Notes under the pieces: model-generated
Seen by the model: only the letters and a program-made list of their open reading frames with translations
Told to the model about the DNA's origin: nothing
The model's database searches: none
Assembly: GCA_035649275.1 (NCBI GenBank)
Contig: DASRJW010000105.1
Coordinates: 1 to 43,983, forward strand
Reading direction: 5' to 3'
Source: Candidatus Krumholzibacteriia bacterium
GTDB lineage: Bacteria; Krumholzibacteriota; Krumholzibacteriia; G020349025
Length of the DNA stretch: 43,983 bases
Made by a program: the position numbers and the translations under genes
Shown here: positions 1 through 8,428 of the stretch, in pieces
Position numbering within the stretch: the first letter of the stretch is position 1
How the letters are laid out: each line of letters begins with the position of its first letter

Positions 1-133
1 AGGCAGGTTCCTCACGCGTTACTCACCCGTTTGCCACTTTACTCAGGAGCCGAAGCCCCTTTTCACGTTCGACTTGCATGCCTAATCCACGCCGCCAGCG
101 TTCGTTCTGAGCCAGGATCAAACTCTCCGCTGT
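1..133 (-). rRNA. rrs: 16S ribosomal RNA, 5' end (partial)
   Basis: The reverse complement contains the universal 5' 16S segment AGAGTTTGATCCTGGCTCAG at 126-107. It continues with the conserved ACGCTGGCGGCGTG and GCATGCAAGTCGAACG blocks and the GTGAGTAACGCGTGAGG block near the left edge. By comparison with E. coli numbering, the mature 5' end should lie about seven bases upstream of AGAGTTTGAT, near 133. Only the first ~130 nt are present and the rest runs off the left edge. A contig ending inside an rRNA gene is typical where an assembler stops at a repeated rrn operon. The first variable loop is short and does not look proteobacterial; I do not assign a phylum from it. Confidence 0.97.
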
Positions 134-145
134 AAACACTCGTGC

Positions 146-225
146 CGCTCGCTTGCGCGAGCGTCGTGAGCGTGACTGGATCGTTCGACCCAGTGATTCG
201 GAGTGTGCCGTGCGAAACACGGCAC
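146..225 (-). promoter_or_regulatory. 16S leader hairpins
   Basis: Just upstream of the 16S 5' end are two perfect inverted repeats. One has a 7-bp stem, CGCTCGC/GCGAGCG, at 146-152 and 157-163 with a TTGC loop. The other has an 8-bp stem, GTGCCGTG/CACGGCAC, at 205-212 and 218-225 with a 5-nt loop. A weaker ACTGG/CCAGT pair lies between them. Their position between boxA and the mature 5' end fits the leader structure that assists pre-16S folding and RNase III processing; this role is inferred. Confidence 0.6.
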
Positions 226-269
226 CTGTCGAAACCCACGAATCGTTTTCAGGGCCAGACGTACGCTAT

Positions 270-286
270 CCAGTTTTCAAAGAGCG
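270..286 (-). promoter_or_regulatory. rrn boxA antitermination site
   Basis: The minus strand reads CGCTCTTTGAAAACTGG at 286-270. This is a near-exact match to the boxA element (GCTCTTTGAAAAC) in bacterial rRNA leaders, where NusB-NusE bind and allow transcription past Rho. It lies about 140 nt before the 16S 5' end, the usual place. No clear boxB or boxC was identified. Confidence 0.85.
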
Positions 287-329
287 CGCCGTTACCGTCT
301 CGGAGGGCGGCAACCAACCAGCTTGCCAG

Positions 330-356
330 CTTATGCGTGCTGCCCAACCCTGTCAA
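330..356 (-). promoter_or_regulatory. Candidate rrn promoter, proximal
   Basis: Minus strand: a perfect -35 TTGACA at 356-351, then a 15-bp spacer and CATAAG (4 of 6 to TATAAT) at 335-330. The spacer is short, so either the -10 or the promoter is uncertain. The placement, about 50 nt before boxA, is right for a second rrn promoter. Confidence 0.45.
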
Positions 357-566
357 CCCCTGAAGCTCGGAAACACCGCGCCGGGCGCGCGCAGGCAAGG
401 GCCCGCGCTCCAGGCTCCATACGGTCATCCCGAAATTCCTGCGGGGGGACCGGTCCGCGACGTCAACGCCTCCAGCTTCTGGAGTGCGGCGTCGCGCGAC
501 GCCACGCAAACAACCAGCCGGCCTTGCGTGCGCCGGAAGTGCCACGGGCGTCGTGCAGCAAGGCGC

Positions 567-596
567 AGAATAGAGAGAACTCGGCACCCCTGTCAA
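567..596 (-). promoter_or_regulatory. Candidate rrn promoter, distal
   Basis: Minus strand: a perfect -35 TTGACA at 596-591, an 18-bp spacer and -10 TATTCT (4 of 6) at 572-567. The tyrS stop codon TGA (595-593) lies inside the -35 hexamer. Tandem promoters are usual for rRNA operons, so this and the proximal site may both be used. Between them (357-566) I see GC-rich sequence with no gene. Confidence 0.5.
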
Positions 597-1819
597 GTCC
601 CGACGGCGCCGGGGAAGAGGAGGCGGGCGAAGCGCCGCTTCCCCACCTTGAGAGTGCGTTGCCCGGTTCTACCGGGCTCCACCTGCGCCGCTTCGTCGTC
701 CACCACTTGCCCGTCCAGGAGCACCGCTCCTTGCCGGACGAGACGGCGCGCCTCGCCCAGGCTCTGCACCAACCCGGAGCGCACCATCACCTCGATGACC
801 CGCGCCGGCTGCTGCAAACGCACCTCCAGCATCTCGTCCGGCAGCTCCCGGCGGACGAAGATGCGGTCGAAGGCCGCCTCGGCCGCAGCGCTCGCGGCTT
901 CGCCGTGATACTGCCGGACGAGCTCGCGCCCGAGCTCGCGTTTCACCTGTACCGGATTGAGGCGTCCCGCCGCCATCTGCACTCGGCGTTGCTCCACCTC
1001 GGCGGTGGGAAGATCGCTCAACAACACGAGATAGGTCATGAGAACGCTGTCCGGTATGGACATGAGCTTGCCGAACATCTCGGCCGGCGGGTCGTCGATG
1101 CCGATATGATTGCCCAGGCTCTTGCTCATCTTCTCCACCCCGTCCGTCCCGGGCAGGAGCGGCAGGGTCATCGCCACCTGGGGTTCCAGACCGTACTCGC
1201 GCTGCAGCTGCCTTCCCATGAGGAGATTCCACTTCTGATCCGTTCCCCCCAGCTCGACATCGGCCTTGAGCGCCACCGAGTCGTATGCCTGGACGAGGGG
1301 ATACATGAACTCCAGCAGGCTGATCGGCTTCTGCGCCTCGAACCGGCGGCGGAAGTCGTCCCTCTCCAGCAACCTGGCGACGGTGGCGCGGCTCGCGAGC
1401 TCGAGCACCGCCTCGAAGTGCATCGGCTCGCACCATTTCGAATTGAACTCGATCCGCGTTCGTTCCGGGGCGAGGATCTTGAACACCTGGGTCTTGTAGG
1501 TTTCGGCGTTGGCCAGCACTTCCTCCCGGCCGAGCTGCTTGCGCGTTTCCGTGCGTCCCGAGGGGTCGCCGATGCGGCCGGTGAAGTCGCCGATGAGGAA
1601 GACCACGTCGTGACCCAGACGCTGGAAGTCACGCAACTTGCGTAGGGTGATGGTGTGGCCGAGATGGAGCTCCGGGGCGGTGGGATCGAAGCCCTCTTTG
1701 ATCACCAGGGGGCGCCCGGTCCGCACGCTGTGGCGCAGCTTGGTCTCCAGCTCCTCCAGCGGGATGATCTCCTCCACGCCGCGCTGGAGGAGCGCGAGCT
1801 GTTGTTCCGCCGGGAGCAC
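593..1819 (-). CDS. tyrS: Tyrosyl-tRNA synthetase
   Basis: Charges tRNA-Tyr with tyrosine in the cytosol. The 408-aa product has both class I signatures: HLGH at residues 52-55 and KMSKS at about 230-234. It also has the [18 protein letters not shown] block typical of the TyrZ-like bacterial branch and a C-terminal S4 RNA-binding domain (from about residue 340). I chose the GTG at 1819 because GGAGGTGG lies 8 nt upstream and homology begins at once ([10 protein letters not shown]). The frame stays open further upstream, but that stretch is low-complexity and lacks family similarity. The gene is divergent from the PBP1A gene; its 3' end lies directly against the rrn promoter region. I looked for a T-box leader between 1820 and 2039 and found none. 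Confidence 0.95.
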   Translation of the reverse strand: MLPAEQQLALLQRGVEEIIPLEELETKLRHSVRTGRPLVIKEGFDPTAPELHLGHTITLRKLRDFQRLGHDVVFLIGDFTGRIGDPSGRTETRKQLGREEVLANAETYKTQVFKILAPERTRIEFNSKWCEPMHFEAVLELASRATVARLLERDDFRRRFEAQKPISLLEFMYPLVQAYDSVALKADVELGGTDQKWNLLMGRQLQREYGLEPQVAMTLPLLPGTDGVEKMSKSLGNHIGIDDPPAEMFGKLMSIPDSVLMTYLVLLSDLPTAEVEQRRVQMAAGRLNPVQVKRELGRELVRQYHGEAASAAAEAAFDRIFVRRELPDEMLEVRLQQPARVIEVMVRSGLVQSLGEARRLVRQGAVLLDGQVVDDEAAQVEPGRTGQRTLKVGKRRFARLLFPGAVGT

Positions 1820-2039
1820 CTGGGGCCACCTCCGCCGCCGGCACTGGGGCCGGCCCGCCGGGGCCCATCGTCCACGGCCGGGAACCGGGGCGCAAGTCCA
1901 TTGGTAAGGCGAAGGTGCCGGCTTCGCGCTTCGGGCTTGACGGGGGCACTCCCAGGGGGCCGGAATGCAACGGTCGGCGCGGCCCAAAAGGGGCGCACCG
2001 GAGGCCTGAAGGCCGCGAGGTAGCGCGAGGGGAAGACGG

Positions 2040-4169
2040 ATGCCGCTGTTGGATTCCTGGCGTGCCAGCCGCTGGCGCCGGCCGCTCCCGGCCCGCGTCG
2101 CGCGGCTGGCGCTGCTCATCAGCCTGGTCCTGGTGACCGCGGGCGCCGGCATGCTTTGGGCGACCTACCGGGCGCTCGCCCCACAGCTCAAGCGCCTGCT
2201 GGAGCAGGTCGACTCGGTGAGCCCTGTAGGCGCCACCCTGGTGTTCGCCGGCTCGGGCGACACGCTCACCTCCTTCTATCGCCAGAAGCGGGTGAACGTG
2301 GACCTCGCCGATGTCCCCACGGATCTGCGGCAGGCGGTGCTGTCCGTCGAGGACTGGCGCTTCTACCACCACTGGGGCATCGACCTCTGGGGTCTGGCCC
2401 GCGCCGTCGTCGCCAACCTGCGCCACGGTTGGGGCAGCCAGGGGGCGAGCACGCTCACCCAGCAGCTGGCCCGCAATCTCATCCTCAAGTCCCACGAGCA
2501 GACGCTGACGCGGAAACTGAAGGAAGCGATGCTGACGCTGCGGCTCGAGCGCACCTACACCAAGGACGAGATCCTGCGCATGTACCTGAACGAGATCTAT
2601 TTCGGCGAGGGGGCCTACGGCATCGAGGCGGCGGCGCGCACCTATTTCTCCAAGTCCGTCCGCGACCTGAATCTGCTCGAGTGCGTCACCCTGGCAGGGG
2701 TGCCGAAGAACCCCAACAACTACTCGCCGACGCGCAACCCGGAACGGGCACTGCGGCGGCGCAACCTGGTGCTACGCACCCTGGTGGATCACGACGTCTT
2801 GAGCGAGGCGAGCTACGACAGCATGGCGGCGCGCCCGCTCGGCACGCATCCCGCCGCCGGCGGTGACCAGCTCGGCGCCTACTTCGTCGAGGAGGTGCGC
2901 AAACACCTGGAGAGCGCCTACGGCGATTCCCTCCTCTACGAAGGCGAGCTGCGCGTCTACACGCGCATCGATCTCCGGCTCCAGGCCAGCATGGAGCGGG
3001 CCTTGGAGAAACGGCTGCACGAGATCGAGACCACCTACGACCTGCCCTACGAGCGCAACCTGGCCGATACCCTCGCTGCCGAAGAGCAACCGAAATACCT
3101 CCAGGGTGCGGCCATCGCCATCGACCCGCGCAGCGGCGCCGTCCTCGGCATGGTGGGAGGCAGGAGCTTCCACGACAGCCGCTTCAACCGTGCCACCCAG
3201 GCGCTCCGGCAACCGGGCTCCTGCTTCAAGCCCTTCGTCTACACCGCCGCCATCCTGGCGCACCGGACGCCCGCCGACATCATCCTCGACACGCCCCTGG
3301 TCGTCGACGTGGGCTACGGCCTCGGCCTGTGGAAGCCGCAGAACTACGAAAAGAATTTCAACGGCCCGGTGTCGCTGCGTTATGCCTTGGCCAAGTCGCT
3401 CAACATCCCGGCCATCAAGCTGCAAGAAGAAGTGGGCACGGACAAGGTGATCGCCGCGGCGCAGCGCTTGGGCGTCCGGACCAAGCTGGAGGCGGTGAAG
3501 TCTCTCGCCCTGGGGACCTCCGAAGTGACGCTGCAGGAGCTGGTGTCGGCGTACGGTACCTTGGCCAACGGCGGCATCTCCGCCGTGCCTTGGCTCATCG
3601 AGCGCGTCGAGGATCGTACCGGGAAGATCCTGGAGGAAACCCAGCCGCACCTCCAGGAAGCCTTGGAGCCCCAGGTGGCCTACATCGTCACCAACATGCT
3701 GCAGGCGGTGATCGATTGGGGCACTGGGCACAATGCGCGCGACCTGTACGGCCTCACGCTCCCCGCGGCAGGGAAGACCGGCACCACCGACGACACCGCC
3801 GACGGTTGGTTCGTGGGCTACACGCCGGAAATCGTGGTGGGCGTCTGGGCCGGCTACGACGAGCGCCGCTCCATCGGCCTCGCCGGTTCCGCCCTCGGAC
3901 TGCCACCGTGGAGCGACATCATGCGGGAGTACTACGCCGGGAAACCGGCGCCGTCCTTCACGGCGCCCCGCGGCGTCGTCTGGGAGAGCGTCTGCACCGA
4001 ATCGGGCAAGCTGGCGACGCCGCAATGCCCGAAGGTACAGAGCGAGGTCTTCCTGCAAGACGCCCGGCCCGAGCAGGAGTGCGACATGCACACCACGCGG
4101 GTCATGGACCTGGAGCGGAGCAGCAGCCTCCCCAGCCTCGAAGACCTCACGCCGCGCCAGCAACCTTGA
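2040..4169 (+). CDS. Bifunctional penicillin-binding protein 1A
   Basis: Polymerises lipid II glycan strands and cross-links their peptides, anchored in the inner membrane. The 709-aa protein has an N-terminal membrane anchor (about residues 20-42). The GT51 glycosyltransferase domain follows: [10 protein letters not shown] at about 104 carries the catalytic Glu, then [13 protein letters not shown]. The transpeptidase domain has SCFK at 394-397 (nucleophile Ser394), SLN at 453-455 and KTGT at 579-582. The C-terminal tail has the Cys-containing [10 protein letters not shown] motif common in this group. The ATG at 2040 follows a purine-rich GAGGGGAAG. On the plus strand a TTGACG at 1937 could be a -35 element, but no good -10 is visible. 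It ends 15 bp before the convergent proline dehydrogenase gene. Confidence 0.95.
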   Translation: MPLLDSWRASRWRRPLPARVARLALLISLVLVTAGAGMLWATYRALAPQLKRLLEQVDSVSPVGATLVFAGSGDTLTSFYRQKRVNVDLADVPTDLRQAVLSVEDWRFYHHWGIDLWGLARAVVANLRHGWGSQGASTLTQQLARNLILKSHEQTLTRKLKEAMLTLRLERTYTKDEILRMYLNEIYFGEGAYGIEAAARTYFSKSVRDLNLLECVTLAGVPKNPNNYSPTRNPERALRRRNLVLRTLVDHDVLSEASYDSMAARPLGTHPAAGGDQLGAYFVEEVRKHLESAYGDSLLYEGELRVYTRIDLRLQASMERALEKRLHEIETTYDLPYERNLADTLAAEEQPKYLQGAAIAIDPRSGAVLGMVGGRSFHDSRFNRATQALRQPGSCFKPFVYTAAILAHRTPADIILDTPLVVDVGYGLGLWKPQNYEKNFNGPVSLRYALAKSLNIPAIKLQEEVGTDKVIAAAQRLGVRTKLEAVKSLALGTSEVTLQELVSAYGTLANGGISAVPWLIERVEDRTGKILEETQPHLQEALEPQVAYIVTNMLQAVIDWGTGHNARDLYGLTLPAAGKTGTTDDTADGWFVGYTPEIVVGVWAGYDERRSIGLAGSALGLPPWSDIMREYYAGKPAPSFTAPRGVVWESVCTESGKLATPQCPKVQSEVFLQDARPEQECDMHTTRVMDLERSSSLPSLEDLTPRQQP

Positions 4170-4184
4170 GCACGACGGCGCGCC

Positions 4185-5117
4185 TCAACGACGCTCGAAC
4201 AGACTCCGCAGCACGTGGCCGGCGATGGCCGGGTTCTCCTTGAGTCGCCGGATGGAGTAGGCGTACCAGTGGCTGCCGAAGGGAACGTAGACGCGGAGCG
4301 GATAGCCGGCGGCACGCAGGCGGCGGCGCCGATCCTCGCGGACACCGAGCAGCATCTGGAACTCGTAGCGGTCGCGCTCGACGCCCAGCTGGTGCACCAG
4401 CGCGCGGCTGCGCTCGATGAGGACATCGTCGTGGGTGGCGATGCCGACGAAACCGCCGCCGCGCAGCAGACGCTCGACCAGGGCGAGGAAGTTGCGGCGG
4501 ATCTCCTCTCGGTCCTGAAAGGCGATGGCCCCGGGCTCCACGTAGATCCCCTTGCAGATGCGCACGCTCGGCTGCAGCGGCAGCAGCGCCTCCAGGTCGG
4601 CGCCGCTGCGGCGCAGGCGTGCCTGCAGCACCGCGCTCACCTGGGGGCTGTCGCGGCGGAGCGTTCGGTAGAGCTCCAGTGTCGCGTCGGTGCAGCTGCT
4701 GTCCTCCATGTCCAGGGTGACCAGGGTTCCCAGCTCCCGCGCGCGTTGCACCAGGGCGCGGAAATGCGACAGGCATGCTGCCGGGTCGAGCTTGAGGCCG
4801 AGCTGCGTCGGCTTCACCGATACCTGCGCGTCGAGCTGCTGCACCGCCAGGCCCTCCAGCAAGGCGAGATACTCCCGCCGCGCCGCGGCCGCTTCGTCGA
4901 GAGCCGTGACGAACTCGCCGAGCACGTCCACCGTGGCGCTGGCGCCGCTCTCGTTGAGAGCGCGCACCGTCGCCAGCGCATCCTGCAGAGCCTCGCCCGC
5001 GATGTAACGCGCCGACACCCGACCCACGACGGCGCGCGGGACGTAGGGCAGCACTTGCGCCACCACTCGATCGAGAGTTCCCAGGGCCACTCCTCCGTCC
5101 GCCGGCGCGCCGGTCAC
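4185..5117 (-). CDS. Proline dehydrogenase
   Basis: Monofunctional FAD-dependent proline dehydrogenase (310 aa), oxidising proline to 1-pyrroline-5-carboxylate at the inner face of the membrane and passing electrons to quinone. The beta/alpha barrel hallmarks are present: SVKPTQLG early, DMEDSS in the middle, RICKGIYVEPGAIAF, and the C-terminal YAYSIRRLKENP, whose RR-x-x-E (about 290-294) binds the proline carboxylate. The start is uncertain: GTG at 5117 has AGGAGG directly abutting it. The GTG at 5090 is in frame but has a similarly crowded GGAGGA. No P5C dehydrogenase is in the window, so the second step must be encoded elsewhere. It is the last gene of the nucleoside-salvage run, 50 bp after deoA. 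Confidence 0.9.
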   Translation of the reverse strand: MTGAPADGGVALGTLDRVVAQVLPYVPRAVVGRVSARYIAGEALQDALATVRALNESGASATVDVLGEFVTALDEAAAARREYLALLEGLAVQQLDAQVSVKPTQLGLKLDPAACLSHFRALVQRARELGTLVTLDMEDSSCTDATLELYRTLRRDSPQVSAVLQARLRRSGADLEALLPLQPSVRICKGIYVEPGAIAFQDREEIRRNFLALVERLLRGGGFVGIATHDDVLIERSRALVHQLGVERDRYEFQMLLGVREDRRRRLRAAGYPLRVYVPFGSHWYAYSIRRLKENPAIAGHVLRSLFERR

Positions 5118-5167
5118 CCTCCTTGCCCGCGACGCCAGCGGTCACGAGCTCCTCGGTAGGGCCGCCT

Positions 5168-6481
5168 TCACACGCTCTCGGGATAACGTCCCAGGATCCA
5201 GGGCTTCGGCTCCGGGGCCGTGTCCCCCCAGGCGAGCGCTGCCTGCAACCGCGACACCACTCGCTTCGTGTCCGTCCCGGGCCGGGCCAGCACCTCGGCC
5301 ACGGTCTCCCCCGCCTCGGCGTGGGCTCCGATCTCGACGTGCCAGCGCAACCCCACGCTCGGGTCGATGCTCTCGCCCTTGCGCTGCCGCCCGCCACCCA
5401 GTTCCACCACCGCCCAACCCACCTCGGTGCCCTGCACGGCGTGCAGCCAGGCACGGCGCGGAGCGCGCACCAGCGCCGCTACTGGCGCCAGGGGCAGACC
5501 ACAATCCGGACGCTCCCAGTCGAGCCGGCCGCCCTGTCCTTCCACCATGCGGCGGAAGCGGTCGAGGGCACTGCCGTCGGCGAGGGTGGCGGCGGCGCGC
5601 CCCTTCGCCGCTGCCGCATCGCTTTCGAGACCGCCGAGCTGCAGCATCGCCGCCGCGAGCTCCAGCGTCACCTCGCGCAGCGCCGCCGGGCCGCGGCCGC
5701 GCAAGAGCTCCACCGACTCGATCACCTCGCTGGCGTTGCCTACCGCCATGCCGAGAGGTTCGTCCATACGGGTGAAGAGCACGCTCATGCGCAAGCCGAA
5801 ATACTTTCCCGTCGCCACCAGGGCCTCGGCCAGGGAGCGAGCCTCCGGCAGGCTCTGCATGAAGGCACCGCTTCCGACCTTGACATCCATCACCACCGCA
5901 CGCACTCCCGCCGCCAGCTTCTTGGAGAGGATGCTGGCGACGATGAGGGGGACGCAGTCCACCGTGGCGGTGACATCCCGCAGGGCATAGAGCTCCCGGT
6001 CCGCGGGGACGAGATCGTCACCCTGGCCGACGATGCTGCCGCCCGGAGCGGCGAGGAGACGCAAGAAACGCTGGCGCTCGAACACCGTCGAGTAGCCCGG
6101 GATCGATTCGAGCTTGTCCAGGGTGCCGCCGGTGTGACCGAGGGCCCGTCCGGAGAGCATGGGCACGCGCAAGCCGCAGGCCATGGCGATGCCGATGAGG
6201 GGCAGCGACACCTTGTCCCCGACCCCACCGGTGGAGTGCTTGTCCACCTTCGGCTCGGGGACGGAGGCGAGATCGATCTCGCTGCCGCTCTTCCACATCG
6301 CCCGCGTCAGCGCCGCCGTTTCCTCGACATCGAGACCACGGAACCACACCGCCATGAGGAAGGCGGCCAGCTGGTAGTCCGGGATGCGGCCGGCGACCGT
6401 ATCCTCGACGAGGGCGGTGATCTCGCCGGCAGCGAGCTTGCCGCCCCGTTTCTTTCGTTCCAGGAGCTCGCGCAGGCTCAT
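5168..6481 (-). CDS. deoA: Pyrimidine-nucleoside (thymidine) phosphorylase
   Basis: Cleaves thymidine, deoxyuridine or uridine with phosphate to the free base and (deoxy)ribose 1-phosphate. The 437-aa length fits the family. The phosphate-binding [10 protein letters not shown] is at residues 81-90, followed by the family block [15 protein letters not shown] and by [16 protein letters not shown] cannot separate the thymidine-specific (deoA) from the broad-specificity (pdp) subtype by eye. The ATG overlaps the deoC stop in an ATGA arrangement, implying translational coupling. Its product would be isomerised by DeoB and split by DeoC, both encoded just upstream in the same operon. Confidence 0.93.
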   Translation of the reverse strand: MSLRELLERKKRGGKLAAGEITALVEDTVAGRIPDYQLAAFLMAVWFRGLDVEETAALTRAMWKSGSEIDLASVPEPKVDKHSTGGVGDKVSLPLIGIAMACGLRVPMLSGRALGHTGGTLDKLESIPGYSTVFERQRFLRLLAAPGGSIVGQGDDLVPADRELYALRDVTATVDCVPLIVASILSKKLAAGVRAVVMDVKVGSGAFMQSLPEARSLAEALVATGKYFGLRMSVLFTRMDEPLGMAVGNASEVIESVELLRGRGPAALREVTLELAAAMLQLGGLESDAAAAKGRAAATLADGSALDRFRRMVEGQGGRLDWERPDCGLPLAPVAALVRAPRRAWLHAVQGTEVGWAVVELGGGRQRKGESIDPSVGLRWHVEIGAHAEAGETVAEVLARPGTDTKRVVSRLQAALAWGDTAPEPKPWILGRYPESV

Positions 6482-7389
6482 CGGCCTTGGCCGCCACCCT
6501 CCCGCATGATCTTCACCGAGGCGCTGGCGCCGACGCGATCGGCGCCGGCGCGGATCATGCGCTCCGCGGTTTCCCGGTCACGAATACCGCCGGCAGCCTT
6601 GACCCCCAGGTCCTCGCCGACGACGCGCCGCATGAGCTCCACGTCGGCGATGGTGGCGCCGCCGGGGCCAAATCCCGTCGAGGTCTTGACGAAATCGGCG
6701 CCAGCGAGCTGGGCGATGGCACAGGCCTGCACCTTCTCCTCGTCCGTGAGCAGTGCGGCTTCGATGATCACCTTGAGCAGAGCGGTGGCACCACAAGCCG
6801 CGGCGACGCGCCGAATGTCGCTCTCCACCGTGACGAAGTCGCCGGACTTGAGCGCCCCGACGTGCAACACCATGTCGATCTCGGTGGCGCCGGCGGCGAT
6901 GGCCTGGCTGGTTTCGAACACCTTCACTTCCGTCGTGGTGGCGCCGAGGGGGAAGCCGACCACGGTGCAGACGGCGACGCCGGAGCCGGCGAGGAGCGCC
7001 CTCGCTTTCGCCACGTGCACCGGGTTCAAGCAGACGCTGGCGAAGCGGAACTCCCGGGCTTCGTGGCAGAGCTGCTCCACCTGGGTGTGGGTGGCCTCGG
7101 GACGCAGCAAGGTGTGGTCGATGCAGGGTGCGAGCTCGTCGGCGACCGGACCGGCGGGATAGCGCGCCGCCACCCGGCAGGCGCCTGCTTCCAGGATGCG
7201 TCGCACGGTGACGGGCCGGCGGCGGTGGCATTCGCCCCGGCCGGTGCAATGGAAGCAGGTCCCGTCGTCGGCCTCTGCTCCGGCGTGGGTCAGCGTTTCG
7301 AAGTCCTGGCGGAGGTCCTGCTCGTGCTGCGGTTCGAGCCTGGCCAGCACGAGCGCCGCGACGCGCTCGATGATTTCCTCGTCACCCAT
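6478..7389 (-). CDS. deoC: Deoxyribose-phosphate aldolase with N-terminal extension
   Basis: Splits 2-deoxyribose 5-phosphate into acetaldehyde and glyceraldehyde 3-phosphate. The 303-aa protein has a complete aldolase domain from about residue 85. The catalytic residues are conserved: Asp172 ([11 protein letters not shown]), Schiff-base Lys235 (DFVKTSTGF) and Lys264 (VKAAGGIR). Ordinary DeoC is about 220-260 aa; this one carries about 85 extra N-terminal residues. They begin with an amphipathic helix, [13 protein letters not shown] (6-18), whose hydrophobic pairs repeat every four residues, and continue with Cys45, Cys48 and Cys54 ([10 protein letters not shown]). The helix resembles microcompartment encapsulation peptides and the Cys cluster a metal or Fe-S site; both readings are inference. 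The ATG at 7389 has GGGGAGG just upstream. The stop overlaps the deoA start. Confidence 0.94.
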   Translation of the reverse strand: MGDEEIIERVAALVLARLEPQHEQDLRQDFETLTHAGAEADDGTCFHCTGRGECHRRRPVTVRRILEAGACRVAARYPAGPVADELAPCIDHTLLRPEATHTQVEQLCHEAREFRFASVCLNPVHVAKARALLAGSGVAVCTVVGFPLGATTTEVKVFETSQAIAAGATEIDMVLHVGALKSGDFVTVESDIRRVAAACGATALLKVIIEAALLTDEEKVQACAIAQLAGADFVKTSTGFGPGGATIADVELMRRVVGEDLGVKAAGGIRDRETAERMIRAGADRVGASASVKIMREGGGQGR

Positions 7390-7414
7390 CCATCCTCCCC
7401 GGGACGGCAGGATC

Positions 7415-7990
7415 CTAGGGCACGCCGCCACCCCGCGCCAGCGGCGGCTTCTCCTGCCGCGCCGCATCCAAGCCCGCGAGCTTGGCCACCCGGAGGGCGT
7501 GCCGGCCAGCGGCGAAGGGCGTGCGCAACCACAGACGCAGCAATCGTCGCGCCTGTCCCGGGTGCAGCACCCGCGCGCCCAGGACCAGCACATTGGCGTC
7601 GTTGTGTTCGCGGCTATTGCGGGCGGTGGCTTCGTCGTGGCAGGTGGCGGCGCGGATGCCGGGAATCTTGTTCGCCGCCATGCAGGAGCCGAGCCCGGCG
7701 GCATCGATGACGATCCCGAAGCGACAGTCCCCGCTGGCGACGCGGCGAGCCACCGCGGCAGCGATGTCGGGGTAGTCCACAGGCTTCGTGTCCCCGGTAC
7801 CGAGATCCTCCACCTCGACACCGAGCTCGACGAGCGTATGGTGCAGCTGGGCTTTGAGCGCCACACCGCCGTGATCGGCACCGAGGGCGACGCGGAGCCC
7901 GGCGCCCGCGTTCGAGCCCAGGCTGCGGTGCAGCGCCCGGCCGCGCCGGCGCCGCGCGCGCAACTGCTCCTGGATCTCCTCGAGGCGCAT
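7415..7990 (-). CDS. RpiB/LacAB-family sugar-phosphate isomerase
   Basis: Member of the ribose-5-phosphate isomerase B family (191 aa against about 150 usual), expected to interconvert aldo- and keto-pentose phosphates. GADHGG (37-42), the anion-binding region [11 protein letters not shown] and [15 protein letters not shown] are all well conserved. In canonical RpiB the loop before AANK is CGTGIG, with the Cys as catalytic base; here it is DAAGLG, with Asp96 in that place. Cys103 lies seven residues later. The substrate may therefore not be ribose 5-phosphate, or a different acid/base is used, as in mycobacterial RpiB. There is an Arg-rich N-terminal extension of about 30 residues. It lies between cdd and deoC, so a role in pentose phosphates from nucleosides is likely. 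Confidence 0.88.
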   Translation of the reverse strand: MRLEEIQEQLRARRRRGRALHRSLGSNAGAGLRVALGADHGGVALKAQLHHTLVELGVEVEDLGTGDTKPVDYPDIAAAVARRVASGDCRFGIVIDAAGLGSCMAANKIPGIRAATCHDEATARNSREHNDANVLVLGARVLHPGQARRLLRLWLRTPFAAGRHALRVAKLAGLDAARQEKPPLARGGGVP

Positions 7991-7993
7991 CGT

Positions 7994-8428
7994 TCACCCG
8001 CCGCGGGAGCGCAGCGCCCGCCGCCGCGCCGCGCCCGGGAAGCGCCGGAAGGGCCGCGGCAGCAACGCCGTGAGGTGTACCGTCTCCACCCGCCGCGGTC
8101 CAGCCAGGTGGATGGGCAGCTCGCGGGCGAACTCGACGAGGAATTGCAAGCACATGCCGCACGGTGGCGTCGGCGTGCCAGCGGCGGTATAGATGGCGAG
8201 CGCTTGCAGCTCGCCGACTCGCGTGCCGGCGGCCACCGCTTGCAGGAGCGCCGCGCGCTCGGCACAGATCCCGGCGCCGAAGCTGGCGTTCTCCACGTTG
8301 CAGCCGGCGAAGATCCGGCCATCCCGACGGCGCAGTGCCGCGCCCACCTTGAAACCCGAGTACGGCGCGTAGGCTCGCTGCCGCACCGCCCGCGCTGCGG
8401 CCACGAGGGCCTGTTCTGGGCGACTCAT
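7994..8428 (-). CDS. cdd: Cytidine deaminase
   Basis: Zinc enzyme converting cytidine and deoxycytidine to uridine and deoxyuridine. The 144-aa length fits the tetrameric form. The zinc and catalytic signature CAE is at residues 55-57, and the paired ligands PCGMC place Cys90 and Cys93. VGAAL and [10 protein letters not shown], which form the nucleoside pocket, are also present. The ATG at 8428 overlaps the deoB stop (ATGA). The stop is followed after 3 nt by the rpiB-like start. It feeds deoxyuridine and uridine to the phosphorylase encoded in the same operon. Confidence 0.95.
   Translation of the reverse strand: MSRPEQALVAAARAVRQRAYAPYSGFKVGAALRRRDGRIFAGCNVENASFGAGICAERAALLQAVAAGTRVGELQALAIYTAAGTPTPPCGMCLQFLVEFARELPIHLAGPRRVETVHLTALLPRPFRRFPGAARRRALRSRGG

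Noticed and set aside
1820-2039. T-box riboswitch before tyrS
   Set aside because: No T-box core or specifier stem is visible, and the GTG start has its own strong SD 8 nt upstream.
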